Program-made: the position numbers and the translations under genes
Notes under the pieces: model-generated
Seen by the model: the letters and a program-made list of their open reading frames with translations, nothing else
What the model was told of the DNA's origin: nothing
Databases searched by the model: none
Origin: Trichomonas vaginalis G3
Lineage: Eukaryota; Parabasalia; Trichomonadida; Trichomonadidae
Reading direction: 5' to 3'
DNA: 64,000 bases
Assembly (NCBI RefSeq): GCF_026262505.1
Contig: NC_067208.1
Location: 3,109,962 to 3,173,961 of the forward strand
Shown here: piece by piece, positions 9,870-23,100 of the stretch
Layout: every line of letters starts with the position of its first letter
Numbering within the stretch: position 1 is the first letter of the stretch

Positions 9870-10589
9870 TTCACTTATATGATCTGTGTAACTAAATGTT
9901 AAAATTCAATCTTTATTTTTGAGTTTATTACTATATAATAGATAAATTTGAAAATAATTAATGATATGAAGATTATCGAGCTATGATTTGAATAAATGGA
10001 GACACATTTAGTGATGATTTTGATTTTAATATAAATTATATGAACTTTAATGGAAAAATGAATATTAAGGTATAATGTAGACAGCATGTACGATATCAAT
10101 GACGATTCATGAGGATGTTGCATGAATTTTTTTGAATTAAGATTTGATATCTTTGAATTATTAAAATCCATTTATAGGCATAAATTATACTATTAATAAC
10201 TATTCTGTTTTGAATATTTTTAGTTCTTTGCTAAAAACTAAAATATTGGAAAAAAATGTATAATATATTGAATCTGTGAATACTATTCTCTTGCCTATAG
10301 CCGAAATTCCTGTTATTTGTCATTATTTTTGTGTTTTCCAATAAAATTGGAAATATCAACGAAAAAATGAATTTATCTTAATAATTTTGTGAGTTAACAA
10401 TGCTGATACTAACAATCTTTTAAATTTTCTCATTAATTAATGATTTTGAATATTCTATAATCATCACATTTGTGAAATGTCTCAAAAATTCAACTTAAAT
10501 TGAAAGTGTTTTCAAAAATCAATCAATATTTTATTCTATATTAGCTTTAATTATGTATTCTAAATACATTTCGCCGATAAAAACATATT
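9870..10589. other. AT-rich spacer without a gene
   Basis: No supported gene. The sequence is about 80 percent A+T by eye with short poly-A/T runs. It ends at the 15-bp direct repeat that flanks the large inverted-repeat unit. Confidence 0.5.
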
Positions 10590-10604
10590 GCGAAAATTTG
10601 AATG
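10590..10604. repeat. Left 15-bp target-site duplication
   Basis: GCGAAAATTTGAATG directly precedes the inverted-repeat terminus TGTTATAGACC at 10605. The identical 15 bases, in the same orientation, directly follow the opposite terminus at 63158-63172. The following T is also shared, so 16 bp is possible. Confidence 0.85.
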
Positions 10605-11170
10605 TGTTATAGACCGAAAATAGATTTTTTCGGTTTTCTCTTCAAATAATTGAAAGAATGATACTATTATAGGTTTATTATATTATATTATATAGCATAT
10701 AATCATGCTATAGCCGAAAATTATAAGTTTTGAGAAGATTGAATATAACACAAATAAATTTGAATGTAAGTTAAATTGCTTGTTGTTTTTGATAGGTATT
10801 TAATGGGAAATCCAATATTGCAAAATTCAAATTGAATGATTGAAAGAACAGAAAAAGTCATTCTTTTCAATTTCGAATATGTTTCATTGTATAATTATAT
10901 GGCAAATAAGATATTTAAACTTGATTTTTTGAAGGAAAATTCACAAAATTGAATAGATTCAAATAATTTTTATTCAAAAATAAACTAGTTATTTGAGTTT
11001 AATACTAATTATCTATTCAAATTACAAAGTTTGTAATTTAAAATATTTTGTGAGATCAGATTGAATTAATTCAAGGTTCTTTTCAATTAATATTAATGAC
11101 CATATTACGCATTTTCGAACATTCTAAACCAAATATATAAAATGGGACGGACGATATGTCTGCAAATTAG
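10605..11170 (+). repeat. Left terminal inverted repeat, unique part
   Basis: Matches 62597-63157 in reverse complement almost base for base from TGTTATAGACC to the ATTCTAAACCAAATATATAA block, after which both copies meet a diverged edge unit of the 121-bp satellite (CTAGACATG...TTAGCTCTTAT). A TTATATTATATTATATAGCATATAATCATGCTATA stretch (given here only by position, near 10677-10712) holds a small internal hairpin, GCATATAATCATGC-like, close to the terminus. Confidence 0.9.
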
Positions 11171-14100
11171 CTAGACATGCGGGGAGATGAATAATGCAAG
11201 TTATTAGCTCTTATACTCTAACAAAAAATTAATTTTTAAAAAAAAGACCGAATACGTTTCACAGCGAGAAAAAATAAAAGGCAAGATAGAATTTTCTAGA
11301 CATAAAGAAGTTGTTTACCGAGTTTTAGCTCTTATCTCTAACAAAAAATTAATTTTTAAAAAAAAGACGAATACGTTTCACAGCGAGAAAAAAATAAAGG
11401 CAAGATAGAATTTTCTAGACATAAAGAAGTTGTTTACCGAGTTTTAGCTCTTATCTCTAACAAAAAATTAATTTTTAAAAAAAAGACCGAATACGTTTCA
11501 CAGCGAGAAAAAAATAAAAGGCAAGATAGAATTTTCTAGACATAAAGAAGTTGTTTACCGAGTTTTAGCTCTTATCTCTAACAAAAATTAATTTTTAAAA
11601 AAAAGACCGAATACGTTTCACAGCGAGAAAAAAATAAAAGGCAAGATAGAATTTTCTAGACATAAAGAAGTTGTTTACCGTTTTAGCTCTTATCTCTAAC
11701 AAAAAATTAATTTTTAAAAAAAAGACCGAATACGTTTCACAGCGAGAAAAAAATAAAAGGCAAGATAGAATTTTCTAGACATAAAGAAGTTGTTTACCGA
11801 GTTTTAGCTCTTATCTCTAACAAAAAAATTAATTTTAAAAAAAAAGACCGAATACGTTTCACAGCGAGAAAAAAATAAAAGGCAAGATAGAATTTTCTAG
11901 ACATAAAGAAGTTGTTTACCGAGTTTTAGCTCTTATCTCTAACAAAAAATTAATTTTTTAAAAAAAGACCGAATACGTTTCACAGCGAGAAAAAAATAAA
12001 AGGCAAGATAGAATTTTCTAGACATAAAAGAAGTTGTTTACCGAGTTTTTAGCTCTTATCTCTAACAAAAAATTAATTTTTAAAAAAAAGACCGAATACG
12101 TTTCACAGCGAGAAAAAAATAAAGGCAAGATAGAATTTTCTAGACATAAAGAAGTTGTTTACCGAGTTTTAGCTCTTATCTCTAACAAAAAATTAATTTT
12201 TAAAAAAAGACCGAATACGTTTCACAGCGAGAAAAAAATAAAAGGCAAGATAGAATTTTCTAGACATAAAGAAGTTGTTTACCGAGTTTTAGCTCTTATC
12301 TCTAACAAAAAATTAATTTTTTAAAAAAAAGACCGAAATACGTTTCACAGCGAGAAAAAATAAAAGGCAAGATAGAATTTTCTAGACATAAAGAAGTTGT
12401 TTATCCGAGTTTTAAGCTCTTATCTCTAACAAAAAATTAATTTTTAAAAAAAAGACCGAATACGTTTCACAGCGAGAAAAAATAAAAGGCAAGATAGAAT
12501 TTTCTAGACATAAAGAAGTTGTTTACCGAGTTTTAGCTCTTATCTCTAACAAAAAATTAATTTTTAAAAAAAAGACCGAATACGTTTCACAGCGAGAAAA
12601 AAATAAAAGGCAAGATAGAATTTTCTAGACATAAAGAAGTTGTTTACCGAGTTTTAGCTCTTATCTCTAACAAAAAATTAATTTTTAAAAAAAAGACCGA
12701 ATACGTTTCACAGCGAGAAAAAAATAAAAGGCAAGATAGAATTTTCTAGACATAAAGAAGTTGTTTACCGAGTTTTAGCTCTTATCTCTAACAAAAAATT
12801 AATTTTTAAAAAAAAGACCGAATACGTTTCACAGCGAGAAAAAAATAAAAGGCAAGATAGAATTTTCTAGACATAAAGAAGTTGTTTACCGAGTTTTAGC
12901 TCTTATCTCTAACAAAAAATTAATTTTTAAAAAAAAGACCGAATACGTTTCACAGCGAGAAAAAAATAAAAGGCAAGATAGAATTTTCTAGACATAAAGA
13001 AGTTGTTTACCGAGTTTTAGCTCTTATCTCTAACAAAAAATTAATTTTTAAAAAAAAGACCGAATACGTTTCACAGCGAGAAAAAAATAAAAGGCAAGAT
13101 AGAATTTTCTAGACATAAAGAAGTTGTTTACCGAGTTTTAGCTCTTATCTCTAACAAAAAAATTAATTTTTAAAAAAAAGACCGAATACGTTTCACAGCG
13201 AGAAAAAAATAAAAGGCAAGATAGAATTTTCTAGACATAAAGAAGTTGTTTACCGAGTTTTAGCTCTTATCTCTAACAAAAAATTAATTTTTAAAAAAAA
13301 GACCGAATACGTTTCACAGCGAGAAAAAAATAAAAGGCAAGATAGAATTTTCTAGACATAAAGAAGTTGTTTACCGAGTTTTAGCTCTTATCTCTAACAA
13401 AAAATTAATTTTTAAAAAAAAGACCGAATACGTTTCACAGCGAGAAAAAAATAAAAGGCAAGATAGAATTTTCTAGACATAAAGAAGTTGTTTACCGAGT
13501 TTTAGCTCTTATCTCTAACAAAAAATTAATTTTTAAAAAAAAGACCGAATACGTTTCACAGCGAGAAAAAAATAAAAGGCAAGATAGAATTTTCTAGACA
13601 TAAAGAAGTTGTTTACCGAGTTTTAGCTCTTATCTCTAACAAAAAATTAATTTTTAAAAAAAAGACCGAATACGTTTCACAGCGAGAAAAAAATAAAAGG
13701 CAAGATAGAATTTTCTAGACATAAAGAAGTTGTTTACCGAGTTTTAGCTCTTATCTCTAACAAAAAATTAATTTTTAAAAAAAAGACCGAATACGTTTCA
13801 CAGCGAGAAAAAAATAAAAGGCAAGATAGAATTTTCTAGACATAAAGAAGTTGTTTACCGAGTTTTAGCTCTTATCTCTAACAAAAAATTAATTTTTAAA
13901 AAAAAGACCGAATACGTTTCACAGCGAGAAAAAAATAAAAGGCAAGATAGAATTTTCTAGACATAAAGAAGTTGTTTACCGAGTTTTAGCTCTTATCTCT
14001 AACAAAAAATTAATTTTTTAAAAAAAAGACCGAATACGTTTCACAGCGAGAAAAAAATAAAAGGCAAGATAGAATTTTCTAGACATAAAGAAGTTGTTTA

Positions 14101-17100
14101 CCGAGTTTTAGCTCTTATCTCTAACAAAAAATTAATTTTTAAAAAAAAGACCGAATACGTTTCACAGCGAGAAAAAAATAAAAGGCAAGATAGAATTTTC
14201 TAGACATAAAGAAGTTGTTTACCGAGTTTTAGCTCTTATCTCTAACAAAAAATTAATTTTTAAAAAAAAGACCGAATACGTTTCACAGCGAGAAAAAAAT
14301 AAAAGGCAAGATAGAATTTTCTAGACATAAAGAAGTTGTTTACCGAGTTTTAGCTCTTATCTCTAACAAAAAATTAATTTTTAAAAAAAAGACCGAATAC
14401 GTTTCACAGCGAGAAAAAATAAAAGGCAAGATAGAATTTTCTAGACATAAAGAAGTTGTTTACCGAGTTTTAGCTCTTATCTCTAACAAAAAATTAATTT
14501 TTAAAAAAAAGACCGAATACGTTTCACAGCGAGAAAAAAATAAAAGGCAAGATAGAATTTTCTAGACATAAAGAAGTTGTTTACCGAGTTTTAGCTCTTA
14601 TCTCTAACAAAAAATTAATTTTTAAAAAAAAGACCGAATACGTTTCACAGCGAGAAAAAAATAAAAGGCAAGATAGAATTTTCTAGACATAAAGAAGTTG
14701 TTTACCGAGTTTTAGCTCTTATCTCTAACAAAAAATTAATTTTTAAAAAAAAGACCGAATACGTTTCACAGCGAGAAAAAAATAAAAGGCAAGATAGAAT
14801 TTTCTAGACATAAAGAAGTTGTTTACCGAGTTTTAGCTCTTATCTCTAACAAAAAATTAATTTTTAAAAAAAAGACCGAATACGTTTCACAGCGAGAAAA
14901 AATAAAAGGCAAGATAGAATTTTCTAGACATAAAGAAGTTGTTTACCGAGTTTTAGCTCTTATCTCTAACAAAAAATTAATTTTTAAAAAAAGACCGAAT
15001 ACGTTTCACAGCGAGAAAAAAATAAAAGGCAAGATAGAATTTTCTAGACATAAAGAAGTTGTTTACCGAGTTTTAGCTCTTATCTCTAACAAAAAATTAA
15101 TTTTTAAAAAAAAGACCGAATACGTTTCACAGCGAGAAAAAAATAAAAGGCAAGATAGAATTTTCTAGACATAAAGAAGTTGTTTACCGAGTTTTAGCTC
15201 TTATCTCTAACAAAAAATTAATTTTTAAAAAAAAGACCGAATACGTTTCACAGCGAGAAAAAATAAAAGGCAAGATAGAATTTTCTAGACATAAAGAAGT
15301 TGTTTACCGAGTTTTAGCTCTTATCTCTAACAAAAAATTAATTTTTAAAAAAAAGACCGAATACGTTTCACAGCGAGAAAAAAATAAAAGGCAAGATAGA
15401 ATTTTCTAGACATAAAGAAGTTGTTTACCGAGTTTTAGCTCTTATCTCTAACAAAAAATTAATTTTTAAAAAAAAGACCGAATACGTTTCACAGCGAGAA
15501 AAAAATAAAAGGCAAGATAGAATTTTCTAGACATAAAGAAGTTGTTTACCGAGTTTTAGCTCTTATCTCTAACAAAAAATTAATTTTTAAAAAAAAGACC
15601 GAATACGTTTCACAGCGAGAAAAAAATAAAAGGCAAGATAGAATTTTCTAGACATAAAGAAGTTGTTTACCGAGTTTTAGCTCTTATCTCTAACAAAAAA
15701 TTAATTTTTAAAAAAAAGACCGAATACGTTTCACAGCGAGAAAAAAATAAAAGGCAAGATAGAATTTTCTAGACATAAAGAAGTTGTTTACCGAGTTTTA
15801 GCTCTTATCTCTAACAAAAAATTAATTTTTAAAAAAAAGACCGAATACGTTTCACAGCGAGAAAAAATAAAAGGCAAGATAGAATTTTCTAGACATAAAG
15901 AAGTTGTTTACCGAGTTTTAGCTCTTATCTCTAACAAAAAATTAATTTTTAAAAAAAAGACCGAATACGTTTCACAGCGAGAAAAAAATAAAAGGCAAGA
16001 TAGAATTTTCTAGACATAAAGAAGTTGTTTACCGAGTTTTAGCTCTTATCTCTAACAAAAAATTAATTTTTAAAAAAAAGACCGAATACGTTTCACAGCG
16101 AGAAAAAAATAAAAGGCAAGATAGAATTTTCTAGACATAAAGAAGTTGTTTACCGAGTTTTAGCTCTTATCTCTAACAAAAAATTAATTTTTAAAAAAAA
16201 GACCGAATACGTTTCACAGCGAGAAAAAAATAAAAGGCAAGATAGAATTTTCTAGACATAAAGAAGTTGTTTACCGAGTTTTAGCTCTTATCTCTAACAA
16301 AAAATTAATTTTTAAAAAAAAGACCGAATACGTTTCACAGCGAGAAAAAAATAAAAGGCAAGATAGAATTTTCTAGACATAAAGAAGTTGTTTACCGAGT
16401 TTTAGCTCTTATCTCTAACAAAAAATTAATTTTTAAAAAAAAGACCGAATACGTTTCACAGCGAGAAAAAAATAAAAGGCAAGATAGAATTTTCTAGACA
16501 TAAAGAAGTTGTTTACCGAGTTTTAGCTCTTATCTCTAACAAAAAATTAATTTTTAAAAAAAAGACCGAATACGTTTCACAGCGAGAAAAAAATAAAAGG
16601 CAAGATAGAATTTTCTAGACATAAAGAAGTTGTTTACCGAGTTTTAGCTCTTATCTCTAACAAAAAATTAATTTTTAAAAAAAAGACCGAATACGTTTCA
16701 CAGCGAGAAAAAAATAAAAGGCAAGATAGAATTTTCTAGACATAAAGAAGTTGTTTACCGAGTTTTAGCTCTTATCTCTAACAAAAAATTAATTTTTAAA
16801 AAAAAGACCGAATACGTTTCACAGCGAGAAAAAATAAAAGGCAAGATAGAATTTTCTAGACATAAAGAAGTTGTTTACCGAGTTTTAGCTCTTATCTCTA
16901 ACAAAAAATTAATTTTTAAAAAAAAGACCGAATACGTTTCACAGCGAGAAAAAATAAAAGGCAAGATAGAATTTTCTAGACATAAAGAAGTTGTTTACCG
17001 AGTTTTAGCTCTTATCTCTAACAAAAAATTAATTTTTAAAAAAAAGACCGAATACGTTTCACAGCGAGAAAAAAATAAAAGGCAAGATAGAATTTTCTAG

Positions 17101-20100
17101 ACATAAAGAAGTTGTTTACCGAGTTTTAGCTCTTATCTCTAACAAAAAATTAATTTTTAAAAAAAAGACCGAATACGTTTCACAGCGAGAAAAAAATAAA
17201 AGGCAAGATAGAATTTTCTAGACATAAAGAAGTTGTTTACCGAGTTTTAGCTCTTATCTCTAACAAAAAATTAATTTTTAAAAAAAAGACCGAATACGTT
17301 TCACAGCGAGAAAAAATAAAAGGCAAGATAGAATTTTCTAGACATAAAGAAGTTGTTTACCGAGTTTTAGCTCTTATCTCTAACAAAAAATTAATTTTTA
17401 AAAAAAGACCGAATACGTTTCACAGCGAGAAAAAAATAAAAGGCAAGATAGAATTTTCTAGACATAAAGAAGTTGTTTACCGAGTTTTAGCTCTTATCTC
17501 TAACAAAAAATTAATTTTTAAAAAAAAGACCGAATACGTTTCACAGCGAGAAAAAAATAAAAGGCAAGATAGAATTTTCTAGACATAAAGAAGTTGTTTA
17601 CCGAGTTTTAGCTCTTATCTCTAACAAAAAATTAATTTTTAAAAAAAGACCGAATACGTTTCACAGCGAGAAAAAAATAAAAGGCAAGATAGAATTTTCT
17701 AGACATAAAGAAGTTGTTTACCGAGTTTTAGCTCTTATCTCTAACAAAAAATTAATTTTTAAAAAAAAGACCGAATACGTTTCACAGCGAGAAAAAAATA
17801 AAAGGCAAGATAGAATTTTCTAGACATAAAGAAGTTGTTTACCGAGTTTTAGCTCTTATCTCTAACAAAAAATTAATTTTTAAAAAAAAGACCGAATACG
17901 TTTCACAGCGAGAAAAAAATAAAAGGCAAGATAGAATTTTCTAGACATAAAGAAGTTGTTTACCGAGTTTTAGCTCTTATCTCTAACAAAAAATTAATTT
18001 TTAAAAAAAAGACCGAATACGTTTCACAGCGAGAAAAAATAAAAGGCAAGATAGAATTTTCTAGACATAAAGAAGTTGTTTACCGAGTTTTAGCTCTTAT
18101 CTCTAACAAAAAATTAATTTTTAAAAAAAAGACCGAATACGTTTCACAGCGAGAAAAAAATAAAAGGCAAGATAGAATTTTCTAGACATAAAGAAGTTGT
18201 TTACCGAGTTTTAGCTCTTATCTCTAACAAAAAATTAATTTTTAAAAAAAGACCGAATACGTTTCACAGCGAGAAAAAAATAAAAGGCAAGATAGAATTT
18301 TCTAGACATAAAGAAGTTGTTTACCGAGTTTTAGCTCTTATCTCTAACAAAAAATTAATTTTTAAAAAAAAGACCGAATACGTTTCACAGCGAGAAAAAA
18401 ATAAAAGGCAAGATAGAATTTTCTAGACATAAAGAAGTTGTTTACCGAGTTTTAGCTCTTATCTCTAACAAAAAATTAATTTTTAAAAAAAAGACCGAAT
18501 ACGTTTCACAGCGAGAAAAAAATAAAAGGCAAGATAGAATTTTCTAGACATAAAGAAGTTGTTTACCGAGTTTTAGCTCTTATCTCTAACAAAAAATTAA
18601 TTTTTAAAAAAAAGACCGAATACGTTTCACAGCGAGAAAAAAATAAAAGGCAAGATAGAATTTTCTAGACATAAAGAAGTTGTTTACCGAGTTTTAGCTC
18701 TTATCTCTAACAAAAAATTAATTTTTAAAAAAAAGACCGAATACGTTTCACAGCGAGAAAAAAATAAAAGGCAAGATAGAATTTTCTAGACATAAAGAAG
18801 TTGTTTACCGAGTTTTAGCTCTTATCTCTAACAAAAAATTAATTTTTAAAAAAAACCGAATACGTTTCACAGCGAGAAAAAAATAAAAGGCAAGATAGAA
18901 TTTTCTAGACATAAAGAAGTTGTTTACCGAGTTTTAGCTCTTATCTCTAACAAAAAATTAATTTTTAAAAAAAAGACCGAATACGTTTCACAGCGAGAAA
19001 AAAATAAAAGGCAAGATAGAATTTTCTAGACATAAAGAAGTTGTTTACCGAGTTTTAGCTCTTATCTCTAACAAAAAATTAATTTTTAAAAAAAAGACCG
19101 AATACGTTTCACAGCGAGAAAAAAATAAAAGGCAAGATAGAATTTTCTAGACATAAAGAAGTTGTTTACCGAGTTTTAGCTCTTATCTCTAACAAAAAAT
19201 TAATTTTTAAAAAAAAGACCGAATACGTTTCACAGCGAGAAAAAAATAAAAGGCAAGATAGAATTTTCTAGACATAAAGAAGTTGTTTACCGAGTTTTAG
19301 CTCTTATCTCTAACAAAAAATTAATTTTTAAAAAAAGACCGAATACGTTTCACAGCGAGAAAAAAATAAAAGGCAAGATAGAATTTTCTAGACATAAAGA
19401 AGTTGTTTACCGAGTTTTAGCTCTTATCTCTAACAAAAAATTAATTTTTAAAAAAAAGACCGAATACGTTTCACAGCGAGAAAAAAATAAAAGGCAAGAT
19501 AGAATTTTCTAGACATAAAGAAGTTGTTTACCGAGTTTTAGCTCTTATCTCTAACAAAAAATTAATTTTTAAAAAAAGACCGAATACGTTTCACAGCGAG
19601 AAAAAAATAAAAGGCAAGATAGAATTTTCTAGACATAAAGAAGTTGTTTACCGAGTTTTAGCTCTTATCTCTAACAAAAAATTAATTTTTAAAAAAAAGA
19701 CCGAATACGTTTCACAGCGAGAAAAAAATAAAAGGCAAGATAGAATTTTCTAGACATAAAGAAGTTGTTTACCGAGTTTTAGCTCTTATCTCTAACAAAA
19801 AATTAATTTTTAAAAAAAAGACCGAATACGTTTCACAGCGAGAAAAAAAATAAAAGGCAAGATAGAATTTTCTAGACATAAAGAAGTTGTTTACCGAGTT
19901 TTAGCTCTTATCTCTAACAAAAAATTAATTTTTAAAAAAAAGACCGAATACGTTTCACAGCGAGAAAAAAAAAAAGGCAAGATAGAATTTTCTAGACATA
20001 AAGAAGTTGTTTACCGAGTTTTAGCTCTTATCTCTAACAAAAAATTAATTTTTAAAAAAAGACCGAATACGTTTCACAGCGAGAAAAAAATAAAAGGCAA

Positions 20101-23100
20101 GATAGAATTTTCTAGACATAAAGAAGTTGTTTACCGAGTTTTAGCTCTTATCTCTAACAAAAAAATTTTTTTAAAAAAAAGACCGAATACGTTTCACAGC
20201 GAGAAAAAAATAAAAGGCAAGATAGAATTTTCTAGACATAAAGAAGTTGTTTACCGAGTTTTAGCTCTTATCTCTAACAAAAAATTAATTTTTAAAAAAA
20301 AGACCGAATACGTTTCACAGCGAGAAAAAAATAAAAGGCAAGATAGAATTTTCTAGACATAAAGAAGTTGTTTACCGAGTTTTAGCTCTTATCTCTAACA
20401 AAAAATTAATTTTTAAAAAAAAGACCGAATACGTTTCACAGCGAGAAAAAAATAAAAGGCAAGATAGAATTTTCTAGACATAAAGAAGTTGTTTACCGAG
20501 TTTTAGCTCTTATCTCTAACAAAAAATTAATTTTTAAAAAAAAAGACCGAATACGTTTCACAGCGAGAAAAAAATAAAAGGCAAGATAGAATTTTCTAGA
20601 CATAAAGAAGTTGTTTACCGAGTTTTAGCTCTTATCTCTAACAAAAAATTAATTTTTAAAAAAAAGACCGAATACGTTTCACAGCGAGAAAAAAATAAAA
20701 GGCAAGATAGAATTTTTCTAGACATAAAGAAGTTGTTTACCGAGTTTTAGCTCTTATCTCTAACAAAAAATTAATTTTTAAAAAAAAGACCGAATACGTT
20801 TCACAGCGAGAAAAAAATAAAAGGCAAGATAGAATTTTCTAGACATAAAGAAGTTGTTTACCGAGTTTTAGCTCTTATCTCTAACAAAAAATTAATTTTT
20901 TAAAAAAAAGACCGAATACGTTTCACAGCGAGAAAAAAATAAGGCAAGATAGAATTTTCTAGACATAAAGAAGTTGTTTACCGAGTTTTAGCTCTTATCT
21001 CTAACAAAAAATTAATTTTTTAAAAAAAAGACCGAATACGTTTCACAGCGAGAAAAAAATAAAAGGCAAGATAGAATTTTCTAGACATAAAGAAGTTGTT
21101 TACCGAGTTTTAGCTCTTATCTCTAACAAAAAATTAATTTTTAAAAAAAAGACCGAATACGTTTCACAGCGAGAAAAAAATAAAAGGCAAGATAGAATTT
21201 TCTAGACATAAAGAAGTTGTTTACCGAGTTTTAGCTCTTATCTCTAACAAAAAATTAATTTTTAAAAAAAACCGAATACGTTTCACAGCGAGAAAAAAAT
21301 AAAAGGCAAGATAGAATTTTCTAGACATAAAGAAGTTGTTTACCGAGTTTTAGCTCTTATCTCTAACAAAAAATTAATTTTTAAAAAAAAGACCGAATAC
21401 GTTTCACAGCGAGAAAAAAATAAAAGGCAAGATAGAATTTTCTAGACATAAAGAAGTTGTTTACCGAGTTTTAGCTCTTATCTCTAACAAAAAATTAATT
21501 TTTAAAAAAAAGACCGAATACGTTTCACAGCGAGAAAAAAATAAAAGGCAAGATAGAATTTTCTAGACATAAAGAAGTTGTTTACCGAGTTTTAGCTCTT
21601 ATCTCTAACAAAAAATTAATTTTTAAAAAAAAGACCGAATACGTTTCACAGCGAGAAAAAAATAAAAGGCAAGATAGAATTTTCTAGACATAAAGAAGTT
21701 GTTTACCGAGTTTTAGCTCTTATCTCTAACAAAAAATTAATTTTTAAAAAAAAGACCGAATACGTTTCACAGCGAGAAAAAAATAAAAGGCAAGATAGAA
21801 TTTTCTAGACATAAAGAAGTTGTTTACCGAGTTTTAGCTCTTATCTCTAACAAAAAATTAATTTTTAAAAAAAAAGACCGAATACGTTTCACAGCGAGAA
21901 AAAAAATAAAAGGCAAGATAGAATTTTCTAGACATAAAGAAGTTGTTTACCGAGTTTTAGCTCTTATCTCTAACAAAAATTATTTTTAAAAAAAAGACCG
22001 AATACGTTTCACAGCGAGAAAAAAATAAAAGGCAAGATAGAATTTTCTAGACATAAAGAAGTTGTTTACCGAGTTTTAGCTCTTATCTCTAACAAAAAAT
22101 TAATTTTTAAAAAAAAGACCGAATACGTTTCACAGCGAGAAAAAAATAAAAGGCAAGATAGAATTTTCTAGACATAAAGAAGTTGTTTACCGAGTTTTAG
22201 CTCTTATCTCTAACAAAAAATTAATTTTTAAAAAAAAGACCGAATACGTTTCACAGCGAGAAAAAAATAAAAGGCAAGATAGAATTTTCTAGACATAAAG
22301 AAGTTGTTTACCGAGTTTTAGCTCTTATCTCTAACAAAAAATTAATTTTTAAAAAAAAGACCGAATACGTTTCACAGCGAGAAAAAAATAAAAGGCAAGA
22401 TAGAATTTTCTAGACATAAAGAAGTTGTTTACCGAGTTTTAGCTCTTATCTCTAACAAAAAATTAATTTTTAAAAAAAAGACCGAATACGTTTCACAGCG
22501 AGAAAAAAATAAAAGGCAAGATAGAATTTTCTAGACATAAAGAAGTTGTTTACCGAGTTTTAGCTCTTATCTCTAACAAAAAATTAATTTTTAAAAAAAA
22601 GACCGAATACGTTTCACAGCGAGAAAAAAATAAAAGGCAAGATAGAATTTTCTAGACATAAAGAAGTTGTTTACCGAGTTTTAGCTCTTATCTCTAACAA
22701 AAAATTAATTTTTAAAAAAAAGACCGAATACGTTTCACAGCGAGAAAAAAATAAAAGGCAAGATAGAATTTTCTAGACATAAAGAAGTTGTTTACCGAGT
22801 TTTAGCTCTTATCTCTAACAAAAAATTAATTTTTAAAAAAAAGACCGAATACGTTTCACAGCGAGAAAAAAATAAAAGGCAAGATAGAATTTCTAGACAT
22901 AAAGAAGTTGTTTACCGAGTTTTAGCTCTTATCTCTAACAAAAAATTAATTTTTAAAAAAAAGACCGAATACGTTTCACAGCGAGAAAAAAATAAAAGGC
23001 AAGATAGAATTTTCTAGACATAAAGAAGTTGTTTACCGAGTTTTAGCTCTTATCTCTAACAAAAAATTAATTTTTAAAAAAAAGACCGAATACGTTTCAC

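Noticed and set aside
9899-10171. 90-aa minus-strand ORF
   Set aside because: Ile/Lys/Ser/Tyr-rich reading of AT-rich spacer, with no motif or promoter.
12034-12324. 96-aa ORF in the satellite
   Set aside because: A chance reading where a few units have altered poly-A lengths; not kept in other units.
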